Shown here in pieces: positions 20,101-27,739 of a stretch of 39,805 bases of DNA. The stretch's first letter is position 1, and every line of letters begins with the position of its first letter. Source of the DNA: an uncultured Porphyromonadaceae bacterium (lineage in GTDB: Bacteria; Bacteroidota; Bacteroidia; Bacteroidales; Muribaculaceae); assembly GCA_947174915.1 (NCBI GenBank), contig CAMWKV010000003.1:1-39805 (forward strand). The letters run 5' to 3'. Below the pieces are notes generated by a model. That model did no database searches and was not told the origin of the DNA. It saw nothing but the letters and a program-made list of their open reading frames with translations. Position numbers and translations under genes: made by a program.

Positions 20101-20592
20101 AATGCATACTTGTAGGGGGCGAATATCTACCGATACGATTTTATTGATTCCGAAATGATAGCCGCCGCCACCGAGTTCTACCAGGTTCTGTGGATAGAGG
20201 TCTTGGGCATCCGGGGTACTTGAAAAGTCTACATACGGTTCACATGCCGCATTCTCATCCTTGTTGATTAGATAAGCGCTACCGTTAATCGATTGGATGC
20301 TGGGAGTACCGGTCGTGACGCTGACCCGAATATTCTCCGCATTATAGGGCACCGAGAAGTGAATCAGTTTGTCAAGGATTACTGGGCGGTTGTAGGTGTA
20401 ATCGCAATCGGCCTCGGGATGGGACACGGTGGTGTACTCCTTGCCGTCAATCGTGACGGTTGAGATTTTGAGGTCTGATGCGTCGAAATGGTACGACCTG
20501 GTTATACCGGCGTTTGCAGACAGGACATTTAGCAGAGTCAGCAACAAGAGGAAGCATGGGAGCTTTCGGAAAGAAAACGGCATGTGTTTCAT
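17158..20592 (-). CDS. C25 (gingipain) family cysteine peptidase with T9SS-type C-terminal tail
   Basis: Signal peptide; candidate His/Cys dyad in 'LNFVGHGNPGG' and 'NWCYSCSCTLMPYD'; 'HNLFGDPLIPLW'; C-terminus 'YYDLQGRRLAEPAPHGVYIRRQGAKAEKILK'. Confidence 0.88.
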   Translation of the reverse strand: MKHMPFSFRKLPCFLLLLTLLNVLSANAGITRSYHFDASDLKISTVTIDGKEYTTVSHPEADCDYTYNRPVILDKLIHFSVPYNAENIRVSVTTGTPSIQSINGSAYLINKDENAACEPYVDFSSTPDAQDLYPQNLVELGGGGYHFGINKIVSVDIRPLQVCIQNDKLYFYEDISVSLTWDLQDNPNKEFPKRLSPSYIKNGIDVVKSYVVNPEDVEENMYSCPTPLTIDNEQYEYIIICPDRLAQSLNRLAAIRRTKGYSSRVFPFSQVFSNPVCKDGDKTSNIADSAGVLREFIKFCYNNYGTEHVLLAGKYPEMPIRYGSRRNYNNELEEYEYELSPSDIYFSDLDTKWIACGEQLDNGIRSEYDYFGEIMIGRIPFSNSDEVDNYVSKIKYHEFNPGNGDSDYLNRAIFTRQKSLSSYVDSDLNAFYSIYKDNLCRLDDYKNPIKGAEVVNTMNSTKFGTLNFVGHGNPGGVGVSDPLNGLVALDDNDSFLTPERGNGLDNLSLEKYTNWCYSCSCTLMPYDIFTEKKWKDGKYNYYTYNVKLNFGESYLLNKKTGGVALIGNTRDSYVVDGRQLISAFYTDLESAYQSCSAYKYGVLAGSIFNYSRALFSSRAYDEKFMHNLFGDPLIPLWIKAPHKILYNEYRNKDFGGYSCDVTTEGEDNLILAITSLYDDTYARNQELETTQEITVPENTVYTIYGKNTLPCILPLRIQNITLWCGKEYYIYGNEVWCGKMVNPDAPNIEVTIQNDAALTIEAMSDVHITNGTIFSDNSTLNIISSGNVYLTDIQIPATAHLNVKAKNIYYKDLIFPDWSTLKLEAEEDVINLEKFYAKGRKTNDEGMLTPGRTWWYNSPVTGNWGQYEFGVRIGDEIEIEGHTWKKIEVIKQAFNGVYFGCDDWELHDDIQDTGYIRLDEDSNVIVRFTKRNYAEGESRSDVIIALARENILEGRNMMGLTFDIAGGDEIVVYSLDESKTNFTFGMPNVERPYDETALDFTIKSVGAFDGGVIPETQLFTCEQSVADTRGVKFEYNYTDQFGVVSDVHGYGLFFFPYPDMCPSLPITLPPVLRYVTDKDNNILYEAEGGLKLWEMEPSAVEGVGVESPAAEAEYYDLQGRRLAEPAPHGVYIRRQGAKAEKILK

Positions 20593-20659
20593 GTGAAAAT
20601 TGAGATTAGGGATTTTGGCGTAAAAATCTAATTTTACGCGGTATCAGAATTCATTATTG

Positions 20660-20691
20660 CAAATGTAATTGCCGATTTAGTAAATCTCAAA
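20660..20691 (-). promoter_or_regulatory. Promoter of the C25 peptidase gene
   Basis: On the minus strand TTTG - N20 - TACATTTG. Confidence 0.7.
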
Positions 20692-20811
20692 ATATTTAAC
20701 GATATTTTAAGATTTCTTAACACAGGGGCGGCCGGTTTTGGCGGCGTTTTGCTGAATCATAGCTTATAAACTATAAATCGTTGGTTGAATTTAATTCCTA
20801 AATATTTATAA

Positions 20812-20988
20812 ATGAAAAAGTTACACAAATTGCAGATTATTAGTAAATTAGTGGTAACCAAACTACAAAGGACTATTACTCTGCCTATGCGCAACTTCAT
20901 AGCAAATTTTGTAAGAATCCTCAGAATATGCAAGGATTTCGCAGGAAATCGTGTAAATGAACTCCGAATCGCCACCCGTAGACTCTGA
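20812..20988 (+). pseudogene. Short 58-aa ORF, possibly an N-terminal remnant of an IS transposase
   Basis: MKKLHKLQIISKLVVTKLQRTITLPMRNFIANFVRILRICKDFAGNRVNELRIATRRL; the 'NFVRILRICKDFAGNRVNE' stretch recalls N-termini of Bacteroides IS982-like transposases from memory, then the match breaks down. Confidence 0.35.
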
Positions 20989-21067
20989 AAATTGCTGAGG
21001 GGGCTTGTCGCATATAAAAAGTAAGCCAAGCTTCTGCCGTTCAAGAAGTTGGACTCGCCTTTTTATG

Positions 21068-21081
21068 GTTTAGCGGACAGT
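21068..21081 (-). repeat. Right 14-bp inverted-repeat end (GTTTAGCGGACAGT)
   Basis: Exact reverse complement of 16995-17008. Confidence 0.7.
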
Positions 21082-21099
21082 TAGGACTTCAAATAATAC

Positions 21100-21143
21100 A
21101 AGGCCCCTTCGCCACCGCTGCTGCGGTAGAGAGGGGGCCTTGC
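21100..21143 (-). terminator. Hairpin terminator downstream of the 21165-21506 gene
   Basis: AAGGCCCC ... GGGGGCCTT inverted repeat in the intergenic region. Confidence 0.6.
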
Positions 21144-21164
21144 TTATTTTCACTGTCTGTCGAC

Positions 21165-21506
21165 TCAGAAATAGTTGCTGACGAGGCGTTCGATGGCAGT
21201 AGTGTCCGGGATGACGCTGCCGTCGGAAGCTGTGGTGACGAGAGTACTCAGGGCATAGTAGTCGGGGAGGCGGGCTACATCGTGTTCACCTCGCTCCTCG
21301 AACTCAGCACCTTGCGCATTGGCGGCATTTTCTATCACTTCGTCAGAGTAGTCAATATTCTCCTGCAACGCGTTGCTGTCGGCATAGGCCGCATGAAGGT
21401 TGACGGGATCTATCTGAATCTGAAAATCCGAACCGGCAACGCGTCCGTCGGCGATGTATTCTTTCACCATATCGGTGATTGTATCTGTAAATTCTTTGCG
21501 TGTCAT
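21165..21506 (-). CDS. Hypothetical protein
   Basis: Intact 113-aa ORF, isolated transcription unit with a terminator-like hairpin downstream. Confidence 0.6.
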   Translation of the reverse strand: MTRKEFTDTITDMVKEYIADGRVAGSDFQIQIDPVNLHAAYADSNALQENIDYSDEVIENAANAQGAEFEERGEHDVARLPDYYALSTLVTTASDGSVIPDTTAIERLVSNYF

Positions 21507-21606
21507 AATGTTGTGAACTTTTAGTTTGACATTATAACAACGCCACCCGCGCTACGGTTCGCCCGGCAACGCTCATACTACCGGCAGGCTCATACACCTG
21601 ACCGTA

Positions 21607-22917
21607 CTACTCCTCGTCGGACAGTGGCTCGTCCTCATCCATGTCGGGCACATAGCGGTTCGGGATTCCCTTGGCGGCTTTCGCACCGAGCTGCTGCATA
21701 CGCGAGGCATGACGCATGACGCTGCCGCGACCTGTCGACAACTTCGCACATGCACCGTCCCAAGCCTTACGGGCAGCGTTGATGGACTTGTCGATGGTGT
21801 CCATGTCAGTCAGAAAACCGCTCAGTTTGTCCAGAAGTTTCGATGCCTCCTCGGCGATAGCCAGGGCGTTGGCATTCTGTCGGTCCTGCCGCCACATCTG
21901 CTCGATGAGCTTGATGACAGCCATCAGGTGCGTGGGCGATATGATGAGCACATGGCTCTCCGAAGCCGTCTCCCATAGCGATTTATCTATATCGAGCGCC
22001 GCCAGGAAGGCTCCCTCGTGAGGGATGAACATCAGCACATAGTCCGGGCTGTCCGCACCTGTGAGGTCCTGATAGCGTTTGCTGCGCAATTCGGCGATAT
22101 GCTTGCGTACCGACGCCACATGGGCGCGGGCAAACTGACGCCGCTCGTCCTCGCTGTCGGCATTGAGCATCTTGATATAGTCCTGAATCGATACCTTGGA
22201 GTCAATGATAATCTTGCGGTCGTCAGCATAGTTGATCACTACGTCGGGACGCAGACGACGCCCCTCCTCATTATTCGACGACACCTGGAGCGTGTACTCA
22301 TGTCCTTCGCGGAATCCGGCACTCCGCAGGATATTATCGAGAATCATTTCGCCCCAGTCGCCCTGCATACGCGTGTTGCCGCGGAGGGCATCGCTGAGCC
22401 GACGAGTCTCCGAACGCACTACATTGTTGAGTTCTATCAGCTCTCCTACGCGTCGGTCGAGGGCGAAGGAGCGCTTGGCCTCCTCGCCATATCGCTCGTT
22501 GATGTCGCGTGAGAACGTCTCCAATTGCTCTTTCACCGGCGCAAGGACTTCGGCAAGTCCGTTGCGGTTCTGACGGCGCAGTTGCTCGGAATTATCAGCA
22601 AGAGCCTTGGCCGCCAGCTCTGCAAAACGCCGCTCCTGTGCCTGCGCTGCCGCCGCAAACTCGGCTTTCTGCGCTTGGGCGGCCGCGGCAAATTCGGCTT
22701 TCTGCTCCTGCAGCGCTGCGGCGTTTTCGGCCTTAAGAGCCGCCAGCTCGTCGGCATGACGGCGCTCGGCGCGGTCAAGATTCATCAGTGCGTTGTCCGC
22801 CTCGCTATTGGCACGCACCAGTTCCACCCGCACCGACGACAGACGCGATGCCAGCAGAGCAATCACAACGATAGCTGCCGCCAGTGCCGCGGCAAGAATA
22901 ACAAGAGCCATACTCAT
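21607..22917 (-). CDS. rmuC: DNA recombination protein RmuC
   Basis: TM + coiled coil then 'GNTRMQGDWGEMILDNILRSAGFREGHEY', 'PDVVINYADDRKIIIDSKVSIQDY', 'MFIPHEGAFLAALD'. Confidence 0.93.
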   Translation of the reverse strand: MSMALVILAAALAAAIVVIALLASRLSSVRVELVRANSEADNALMNLDRAERRHADELAALKAENAAALQEQKAEFAAAAQAQKAEFAAAAQAQERRFAELAAKALADNSEQLRRQNRNGLAEVLAPVKEQLETFSRDINERYGEEAKRSFALDRRVGELIELNNVVRSETRRLSDALRGNTRMQGDWGEMILDNILRSAGFREGHEYTLQVSSNNEEGRRLRPDVVINYADDRKIIIDSKVSIQDYIKMLNADSEDERRQFARAHVASVRKHIAELRSKRYQDLTGADSPDYVLMFIPHEGAFLAALDIDKSLWETASESHVLIISPTHLMAVIKLIEQMWRQDRQNANALAIAEEASKLLDKLSGFLTDMDTIDKSINAARKAWDGACAKLSTGRGSVMRHASRMQQLGAKAAKGIPNRYVPDMDEDEPLSDEE

Positions 22918-22931
22918 ACGGCCTGCAACCC

Positions 22932-23231
22932 TCAGCGAGTGGGTATTACCTCATCTACATCGCCGAGACGGCGGAGCATGGCGGCACTCGGAGCGAACTC
23001 GAGTCGAATCTCCGGCGGCAGGAGCATACGGCGACCGGTACTGAGGTCGACACTCTCCTCTTCATTGTGTTTCACCGGAGTAAAAGTACCGAAAGCCGGC
23101 ACAGCCACGGAGTCCATATCGGCGAAAGCACGCTGAAGCACTACTGCAAAACCCTCCGTGAGGGCATCTATATTGGCGGCGGGAGCGCCCGAACGCTCGC
23201 ACAGTCGGCGGCGAAATTGCTTATAATCCAT
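22932..23231 (-). CDS. HU/IHF-like DNA-binding domain protein
   Basis: 'MDYKQFRRRLCERSGAPAANIDALTEGFAVVLQRAFADMDSVAVPAFGTFTPVKHNEEE...LPPEIRLEFAPSAAMLRRL' HU fold; start placed at the internal Met (23231). Confidence 0.75.
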   Translation of the reverse strand: MDYKQFRRRLCERSGAPAANIDALTEGFAVVLQRAFADMDSVAVPAFGTFTPVKHNEEESVDLSTGRRMLLPPEIRLEFAPSAAMLRRLGDVDEVIPTR

Positions 23232-23254
23232 TGTCGGAATGTATAGTAATAATA

Positions 23255-24238
23255 TCAGAAATACGAGCAATGAGCAGACTCTTCACCGCCTATGCGGCTT
23301 TGGATGGCGAAGCGGGGACGACGCTTTACCTCTACGAATATCTTGCCTACATACTCACCTATGATGCCCAGGGCTATCAGGACGAGGCTGCCAAGAAACC
23401 ACAGCGACAGCATGATAGACGACCAACCCGAGATGGCACGACCCTGAAAGTGCGACACAAGCACCCACACGGCCACGACAATATCCGCCAGCAGGAGGAA
23501 GAGGCCGATGAGGAAGATGATACGCATTGGCTTGGCAGTGAACGATGTGATGCCATCGATGGACACACTGATGAGCTTCGCCACGGAGTACTTCGTCTCG
23601 CCGGCGATACGCGGATTGCGGTCGTAGGTGACTATAGTATGCGGCAGACCTATGTGCGAGAAGATACCGCGGAGGAAGAGATTCGACTCATCGTAGTCCT
23701 TGAGCATCCCCAGTGCGCGGCGGCTCATGAGGCGGAACTCGCTGTGATTATACACCGTATCCACGCCGAGAGCCTGCTGGAGATTGTAGAAGGCCTTGGC
23801 GGATGTGCGCTTGAACCATGTATCGGTGCTTCGGGAGGCGCGCACACCGTAGACGATGTCGTAGCCTTCGCGGAATTTGCGCACCATCTCCACTATTGCC
23901 TCGGGATCGTCCTGGAGGTCGGCGTCGACGGTGATGGCGGCATCGCAGCGTGGCGTCAGGTCGGTGAGCGCCGCGAGCATGGCAGCCTGCTGTCCGCGGT
24001 TGTGCGCCAGCAGGATACCCTCCACACGCGGGTCGCTCTGATGGAGCGACTCGATGACGGCCCAGGTGTTGTCCGTAGAACCATCATCTGAGCAGAGGAT
24101 GAAACTGTCGGCGGCGCAGAGGCCCTCCGTGTGCATGCGGTCAAGTACGCCCAGCAGCACGGGGATACTGAGCGGCAGCACGGCGGATTCATTGTAGCAT
24201 GGCACCACAAGGGCTATGACAGGGAGGGTGGCAGGCAT
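23255..24238 (-). CDS. Glycosyltransferase family 2 (polyprenyl-phosphate glycosyltransferase-like)
   Basis: 'VIALVVPCYNESAVL', 'DDGSTDNTW', 'AITVDADLQDDPEAI', two C-terminal TM segments. Confidence 0.92.
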   Translation of the reverse strand: MPATLPVIALVVPCYNESAVLPLSIPVLLGVLDRMHTEGLCAADSFILCSDDGSTDNTWAVIESLHQSDPRVEGILLAHNRGQQAAMLAALTDLTPRCDAAITVDADLQDDPEAIVEMVRKFREGYDIVYGVRASRSTDTWFKRTSAKAFYNLQQALGVDTVYNHSEFRLMSRRALGMLKDYDESNLFLRGIFSHIGLPHTIVTYDRNPRIAGETKYSVAKLISVSIDGITSFTAKPMRIIFLIGLFLLLADIVVAVWVLVSHFQGRAISGWSSIMLSLWFLGSLVLIALGIIGEYVGKIFVEVKRRPRFAIQSRIGGEESAHCSYF

Positions 24239-24318
24239 GGCAGATTATTAGGTAGTGGTATATAGACAATACGCGCCGACAACCGCCATAGATGACGGAG
24301 CGTCGGCGCGTGAAGTTA

Positions 24319-25800
24319 TCAGTAGCTGCGGGCAATGATGACGCGGCGCTTGGAAGGCTTGCCGGTGACCATGCAGACACCTTCTTCCTCGGGGAGGTCG
24401 AGAGGTATACAGCGGATAGTAGCCTTGGTATCTTCCTTGATGCGTTCCTCGGTCTCGGTAGTACCGTCCCAGTGGCAGAGGAAGAAGCCGCCGTCCTCGA
24501 TGCGAGCCTTGAAGTCGTCGTAGCTGTCGCAGATGTATGTGTGCGAGTTGCGGAGGGCTTCGGCCTTCATATAGATATTCTGCTGGATTTCCTCCAGGAG
24601 AGTGTTGACGTAGTCGGCGATACCGGCCAGGGGCTCAGTGTGTTTCTCGAGGGTGTCGCGGCGCATTACTTCCACGGTACCTTCTTCGACGTCGCGCGGA
24701 CCGATGACGAGGCGCACGGGCACACCCTTGAGCTCATAGTCGGCGAACTTGAAGCCGGGGCGCTTGTTCTCGGCGTCGTCGTACTTGACGGAGATACCGA
24801 GTTCGCCGAGGCGCTTCACGATGGGCATCACATGCTCGGTGATGGCGGCGAGCTGTTCGGCCTTCTTGTAGATAGGCACGATAACCACCTGAATAGGAGC
24901 GAGATGCGGCGGCAGTACGAGACCATTATCGTCAGAGTGAGTCATGATGAGCGCACCCATCAGACGTGTGCTTACGCCCCACGAATTGGCCCATACATAT
25001 TCGGGCTTGTTGTCGCGGTTGACGAAAGTCACGTCGAAAGCCTTGGCGAAGTTCTGGCCGAGGTTGTGCGAGGTACCGGCCTGGAGAGCCTTGCCGTCCT
25101 GCATCATGGCTTCGATGGTGTAAGTATTGAGAGCTCCGGCAAAACGTTCGTTGGCAGTCTTGACACCGATGGTCACGGGCATAGCCATATAGCGGCGGGC
25201 GAAGTCGGCATAGAGCTTGATCATCTGCACTGTGCGAGCCTCGGACTCCTCGGCTGTAGCGTGGGCGCAATGGCCTTCCTGCCAAAGGAATTCGGAGGTG
25301 CGGAGGAACATGCGTGTACGCATCTCCCAGCGCATCACGTTGGCCCACTGATTGCAGAGCACAGGCAGGTCGCGCCAGGAGTGAATCCAGTTGCGGTATG
25401 TGCCCCAGATGATAGTCTCGCTGGTGGGTCGTACTATGAGTTCTTCTTCGAGGCGTGCATCGGGGTCTACGATAACTCCGGTGCCGTTGGGGTCGTTCTT
25501 GAGACGATAGTGAGTGACCACGGCACACTCCTTGGCGAAGCCTTCAACGTGCTCGGCTTCGCGGCAGAGGAACGACTTGGGAATCAGGAGGGGGAAGTAA
25601 GCGTTCTGTACGCCTGTCTCCTTGAACATACGGTCAAGGGTCTGCTGCATCTTCTCCCAAATGGCGTAGCCGTAAGGCTTGATTACCATGCAGCCGCGTA
25701 CGGCGGACTGTTCGGCAAGGTCGGCCTTGACCACGAGCTCATTGTACCACTGGGAATAGTTCTCGCTGCGCTTGGTGAGGTTCTTGAGTTCTATAGCCAT
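24319..25800 (-). CDS. proS: Prolyl-tRNA synthetase
   Basis: '[27 protein letters not shown]', '[30 protein letters not shown]', '[12 protein letters not shown]'. Confidence 0.97.
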   Translation of the reverse strand: MAIELKNLTKRSENYSQWYNELVVKADLAEQSAVRGCMVIKPYGYAIWEKMQQTLDRMFKETGVQNAYFPLLIPKSFLCREAEHVEGFAKECAVVTHYRLKNDPNGTGVIVDPDARLEEELIVRPTSETIIWGTYRNWIHSWRDLPVLCNQWANVMRWEMRTRMFLRTSEFLWQEGHCAHATAEESEARTVQMIKLYADFARRYMAMPVTIGVKTANERFAGALNTYTIEAMMQDGKALQAGTSHNLGQNFAKAFDVTFVNRDNKPEYVWANSWGVSTRLMGALIMTHSDDNGLVLPPHLAPIQVVIVPIYKKAEQLAAITEHVMPIVKRLGELGISVKYDDAENKRPGFKFADYELKGVPVRLVIGPRDVEEGTVEVMRRDTLEKHTEPLAGIADYVNTLLEEIQQNIYMKAEALRNSHTYICDSYDDFKARIEDGGFFLCHWDGTTETEERIKEDTKATIRCIPLDLPEEEGVCMVTGKPSKRRVIIARSY

Positions 25801-25810
25801 GGCAGATATA

Positions 25811-26173
25811 TCAGAAGGGGAATTCTTCGTCGTTACCGGCGGGGATATTCATATCGGGCACGCTCATACCGGGCTGAGGAGTGGGGGCAACGGGCTGTGC
25901 GGGAGCATCGGGCACGGCACGCCAGCAGCGTACTTCGGTGTACCAGCGGCCATTGTATTCGCGCGATTCGAGGTCGAAAGAGATAGTCACCTTGTCGCCT
26001 ACATTGAGGATGATAGAGTCGGCATTGGCACCGAAGCAGGTGAAGGCAACCTTACGGGGGAAAGTTCCCTCGGTATTTTCGAGTACATACTCGCGTTTTT
26101 TCCAAGCATTACCGGCCTTGGATGTACCCGATACTTCGGGGAGGGCCACTATGATAGTACCTTTGAGTTCCAT
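25811..26173 (-). CDS. DUF3127 domain-containing protein
   Basis: '[47 protein letters not shown]'. Confidence 0.88.
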   Translation of the reverse strand: MELKGTIIVALPEVSGTSKAGNAWKKREYVLENTEGTFPRKVAFTCFGANADSIILNVGDKVTISFDLESREYNGRWYTEVRCWRAVPDAPAQPVAPTPQPGMSVPDMNIPAGNDEEFPF

Positions 26174-26199
26174 GTGATATTCTTATTTGTTTATTTGTG

Positions 26200-26231
26200 C
26201 AAAGGTACGCGTTTTTTTCGTGCAACGCAAA
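26200..26231 (-). promoter_or_regulatory. Promoter of the DUF3127-proS unit
   Basis: Minus strand TTTG - N20 - TACCTTTG. Confidence 0.7.
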
Positions 26232-26290
26232 TTTATTTTTTCACCCACGTCATCATTGTATTTCGAGTAAAAGCCCCCCCTCGCGAGACC

Positions 26291-26356
26291 GTGTCAGAAT
26301 TCGATATGCAGGCGGGTGAGGCTGTGTCAGAATTCAATATGCAGGCGGGTGAGGCC
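26291..26356. repeat. 33-bp tandem duplication covering the histidine kinase stop codon
   Basis: gtgtcagaattcgatatgcaggcgggtgaggct / gtgtcagaattcaatatgcaggcgggtgaggcc. Confidence 0.9.
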
Positions 26357-27544
26357 GTCGACGCCGGTGCTGAGGCCATAACGTGCTCCGTGCTTGCGAA
26401 GGACATCGGAGATGAGCATGAGGCCCAGGCCTCGGTCGGCATTTTTGGTGGAGAAGAAGGGCGAGAACACCCTCGATGCGTTGTCGGCAGAGATGCCGCG
26501 TCCGTTGTCTTCGACCTCAAGAGTACGTCCGACAGCCCGCAGTGCAATAAATCCTTCTTTTTGTCCGGACAGACTCTCCACAGAGTTTTTCACGGCATTG
26601 ACAAGCACTCGCTGAAGCAGCATCTCATCGCCCTTTATAGTGCCGGCATCATCGACATCAAGACGCAGCTCCACCTCCGGCGGACACATTGCTGCGAGGA
26701 AGGGCGCCGACCGACGCAGGAAGTCACCGAGGTCAAGATCTTCGAGCTGAGCCTCAGGCAATTTCACCACATCGGAGTACGACTTCACAAAGTCCGACAG
26801 CGCGCGTGCCGACGACTTGCCGGACAGCAACGCCGCCACAATATATTCATCGTCGGCATGAATATCCTCCATCGTTTCAAGGAGGCTCACGATACCTCCG
26901 AGGGTATTATTAACCTCGTGTCCCATAGTGCGTACTATCTTGTTGAAGAGGCTTTTCTCCGCACGCATTATCTCATCGGTGAGCATCTCCACCAGGAAGA
27001 AACTGCGGCGGAAACCGCGGTCCATAAAATGCAGACGGGAACACTTCACCACCTTGCCACCGCCGTCAAGTCTGAGTACGCGTTCTTCACCGTCGGCAAA
27101 ACCTTTGAGAATATCTTCGAGCTCTGCGCCGCCTAAGTTTACGAAAGCATCGTTGCGGTCGGTGATGTTGCCGTCCAGGTCGCATATCGCTATGCCCATG
27201 GGCGATACGGCCACAAGTTTTTCCAGAAAGGCCTGCTGCTCCTCGAGTTTGAGTCGCTCGGCCTTCATGGTGGCCATCATGCGGTTGAATATTTCCACCA
27301 CCTCATCGGCATCGCGCTGCCCTACTCTGCGCAGGCGGCTGGCGAAATCCTGACTCCGCAGCAGATCCATGCCTGAGCGAAGTGCGCCGATGGGTTTGAT
27401 GACACTGCGGTAGAGCAAAAGCAGCCACACTATAGCCGTCAGCGACAGCCACATTGACAGCGATGTATGCCCGAAGAAAGCTGCTACGGCAGCCGCAGCA
27501 ACAGTACCTAAGCACAGTGACAGATAGATATAACGTTGACTCAT
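26327..27544 (-). CDS. Sensor histidine kinase (2 TM, HAMP-like, PAS, HATPase)
   Basis: 'IVRTMGHEVNNTLGGIVSLLE', 'NAVKNSVESLSG', 'EVEDNGRGISADNASRVFSPFFSTKNADRGLGLMLISDVL'. Confidence 0.92.
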   Translation of the reverse strand: MSQRYIYLSLCLGTVAAAAVAAFFGHTSLSMWLSLTAIVWLLLLYRSVIKPIGALRSGMDLLRSQDFASRLRRVGQRDADEVVEIFNRMMATMKAERLKLEEQQAFLEKLVAVSPMGIAICDLDGNITDRNDAFVNLGGAELEDILKGFADGEERVLRLDGGGKVVKCSRLHFMDRGFRRSFFLVEMLTDEIMRAEKSLFNKIVRTMGHEVNNTLGGIVSLLETMEDIHADDEYIVAALLSGKSSARALSDFVKSYSDVVKLPEAQLEDLDLGDFLRRSAPFLAAMCPPEVELRLDVDDAGTIKGDEMLLQRVLVNAVKNSVESLSGQKEGFIALRAVGRTLEVEDNGRGISADNASRVFSPFFSTKNADRGLGLMLISDVLRKHGARYGLSTGVDGLTRLHIEF

Positions 27545-27616
27545 TCTTTCAGTTCGAATTTCTCCATGCGTCGGTACAGCGACTGGCGCGTAATACCCAA
27601 TATGCGTGCAGCCTCG
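27493..27616. repeat. Left copy of 124-bp direct repeat (response regulator 3' end + kinase 5' end)
   Basis: 117/124 identical, no indels, to 29195-29318. Confidence 0.95.
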
Positions 27617-27620
27617 ACCG
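27541..27620 (-). pseudogene. Truncated 3' fragment of the response regulator gene
   Basis: Encodes 'EAARILGITRQSLYRRMEKFELKE', identical to the C-terminus of the 29243-29782 product. Confidence 0.85.
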
Positions 27621-27713
27621 TACCCGACACATAGACCTGTGCCACGACATTGACCGCGACTGCAAATTTAGCCAAAATAACTGAATTCCAAGCTATAATC
27701 GCCAAAAAATTAG

Positions 27714-27721
27714 TAACTTTG
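27714..27721 (+). promoter_or_regulatory. -7 box (TAACTTTG) of the AlbA_2 gene
   Basis: TAnnTTTG 19 nt before ATG 27740. Confidence 0.5.
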
Positions 27722-27739
27722 CAGTCTAATACGCGCAAA

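Noticed and set aside
20757-21044. 95-aa minus-strand ORF MNGRSLAYFL...
   Set aside because: Overlaps the plus-strand 58-aa ORF and IS-like remnant; resembles spurious frames antisense to transposase N-termini.
24271-24311. ACGCGCCGAC...GTCGGCGCGT inverted repeat as a regulatory element
   Set aside because: Lies directly after the proS stop and is most simply a transcription terminator hairpin.
24292-25986. 564-aa plus-strand ORF
   Set aside because: Antisense to proS and the DUF3127 region; a GC-rich shadow frame with no recognisable domain.
25772-27136. 454-aa plus-strand ORF
   Set aside because: Antisense to DUF3127 and the histidine kinase; low-complexity shadow translation.
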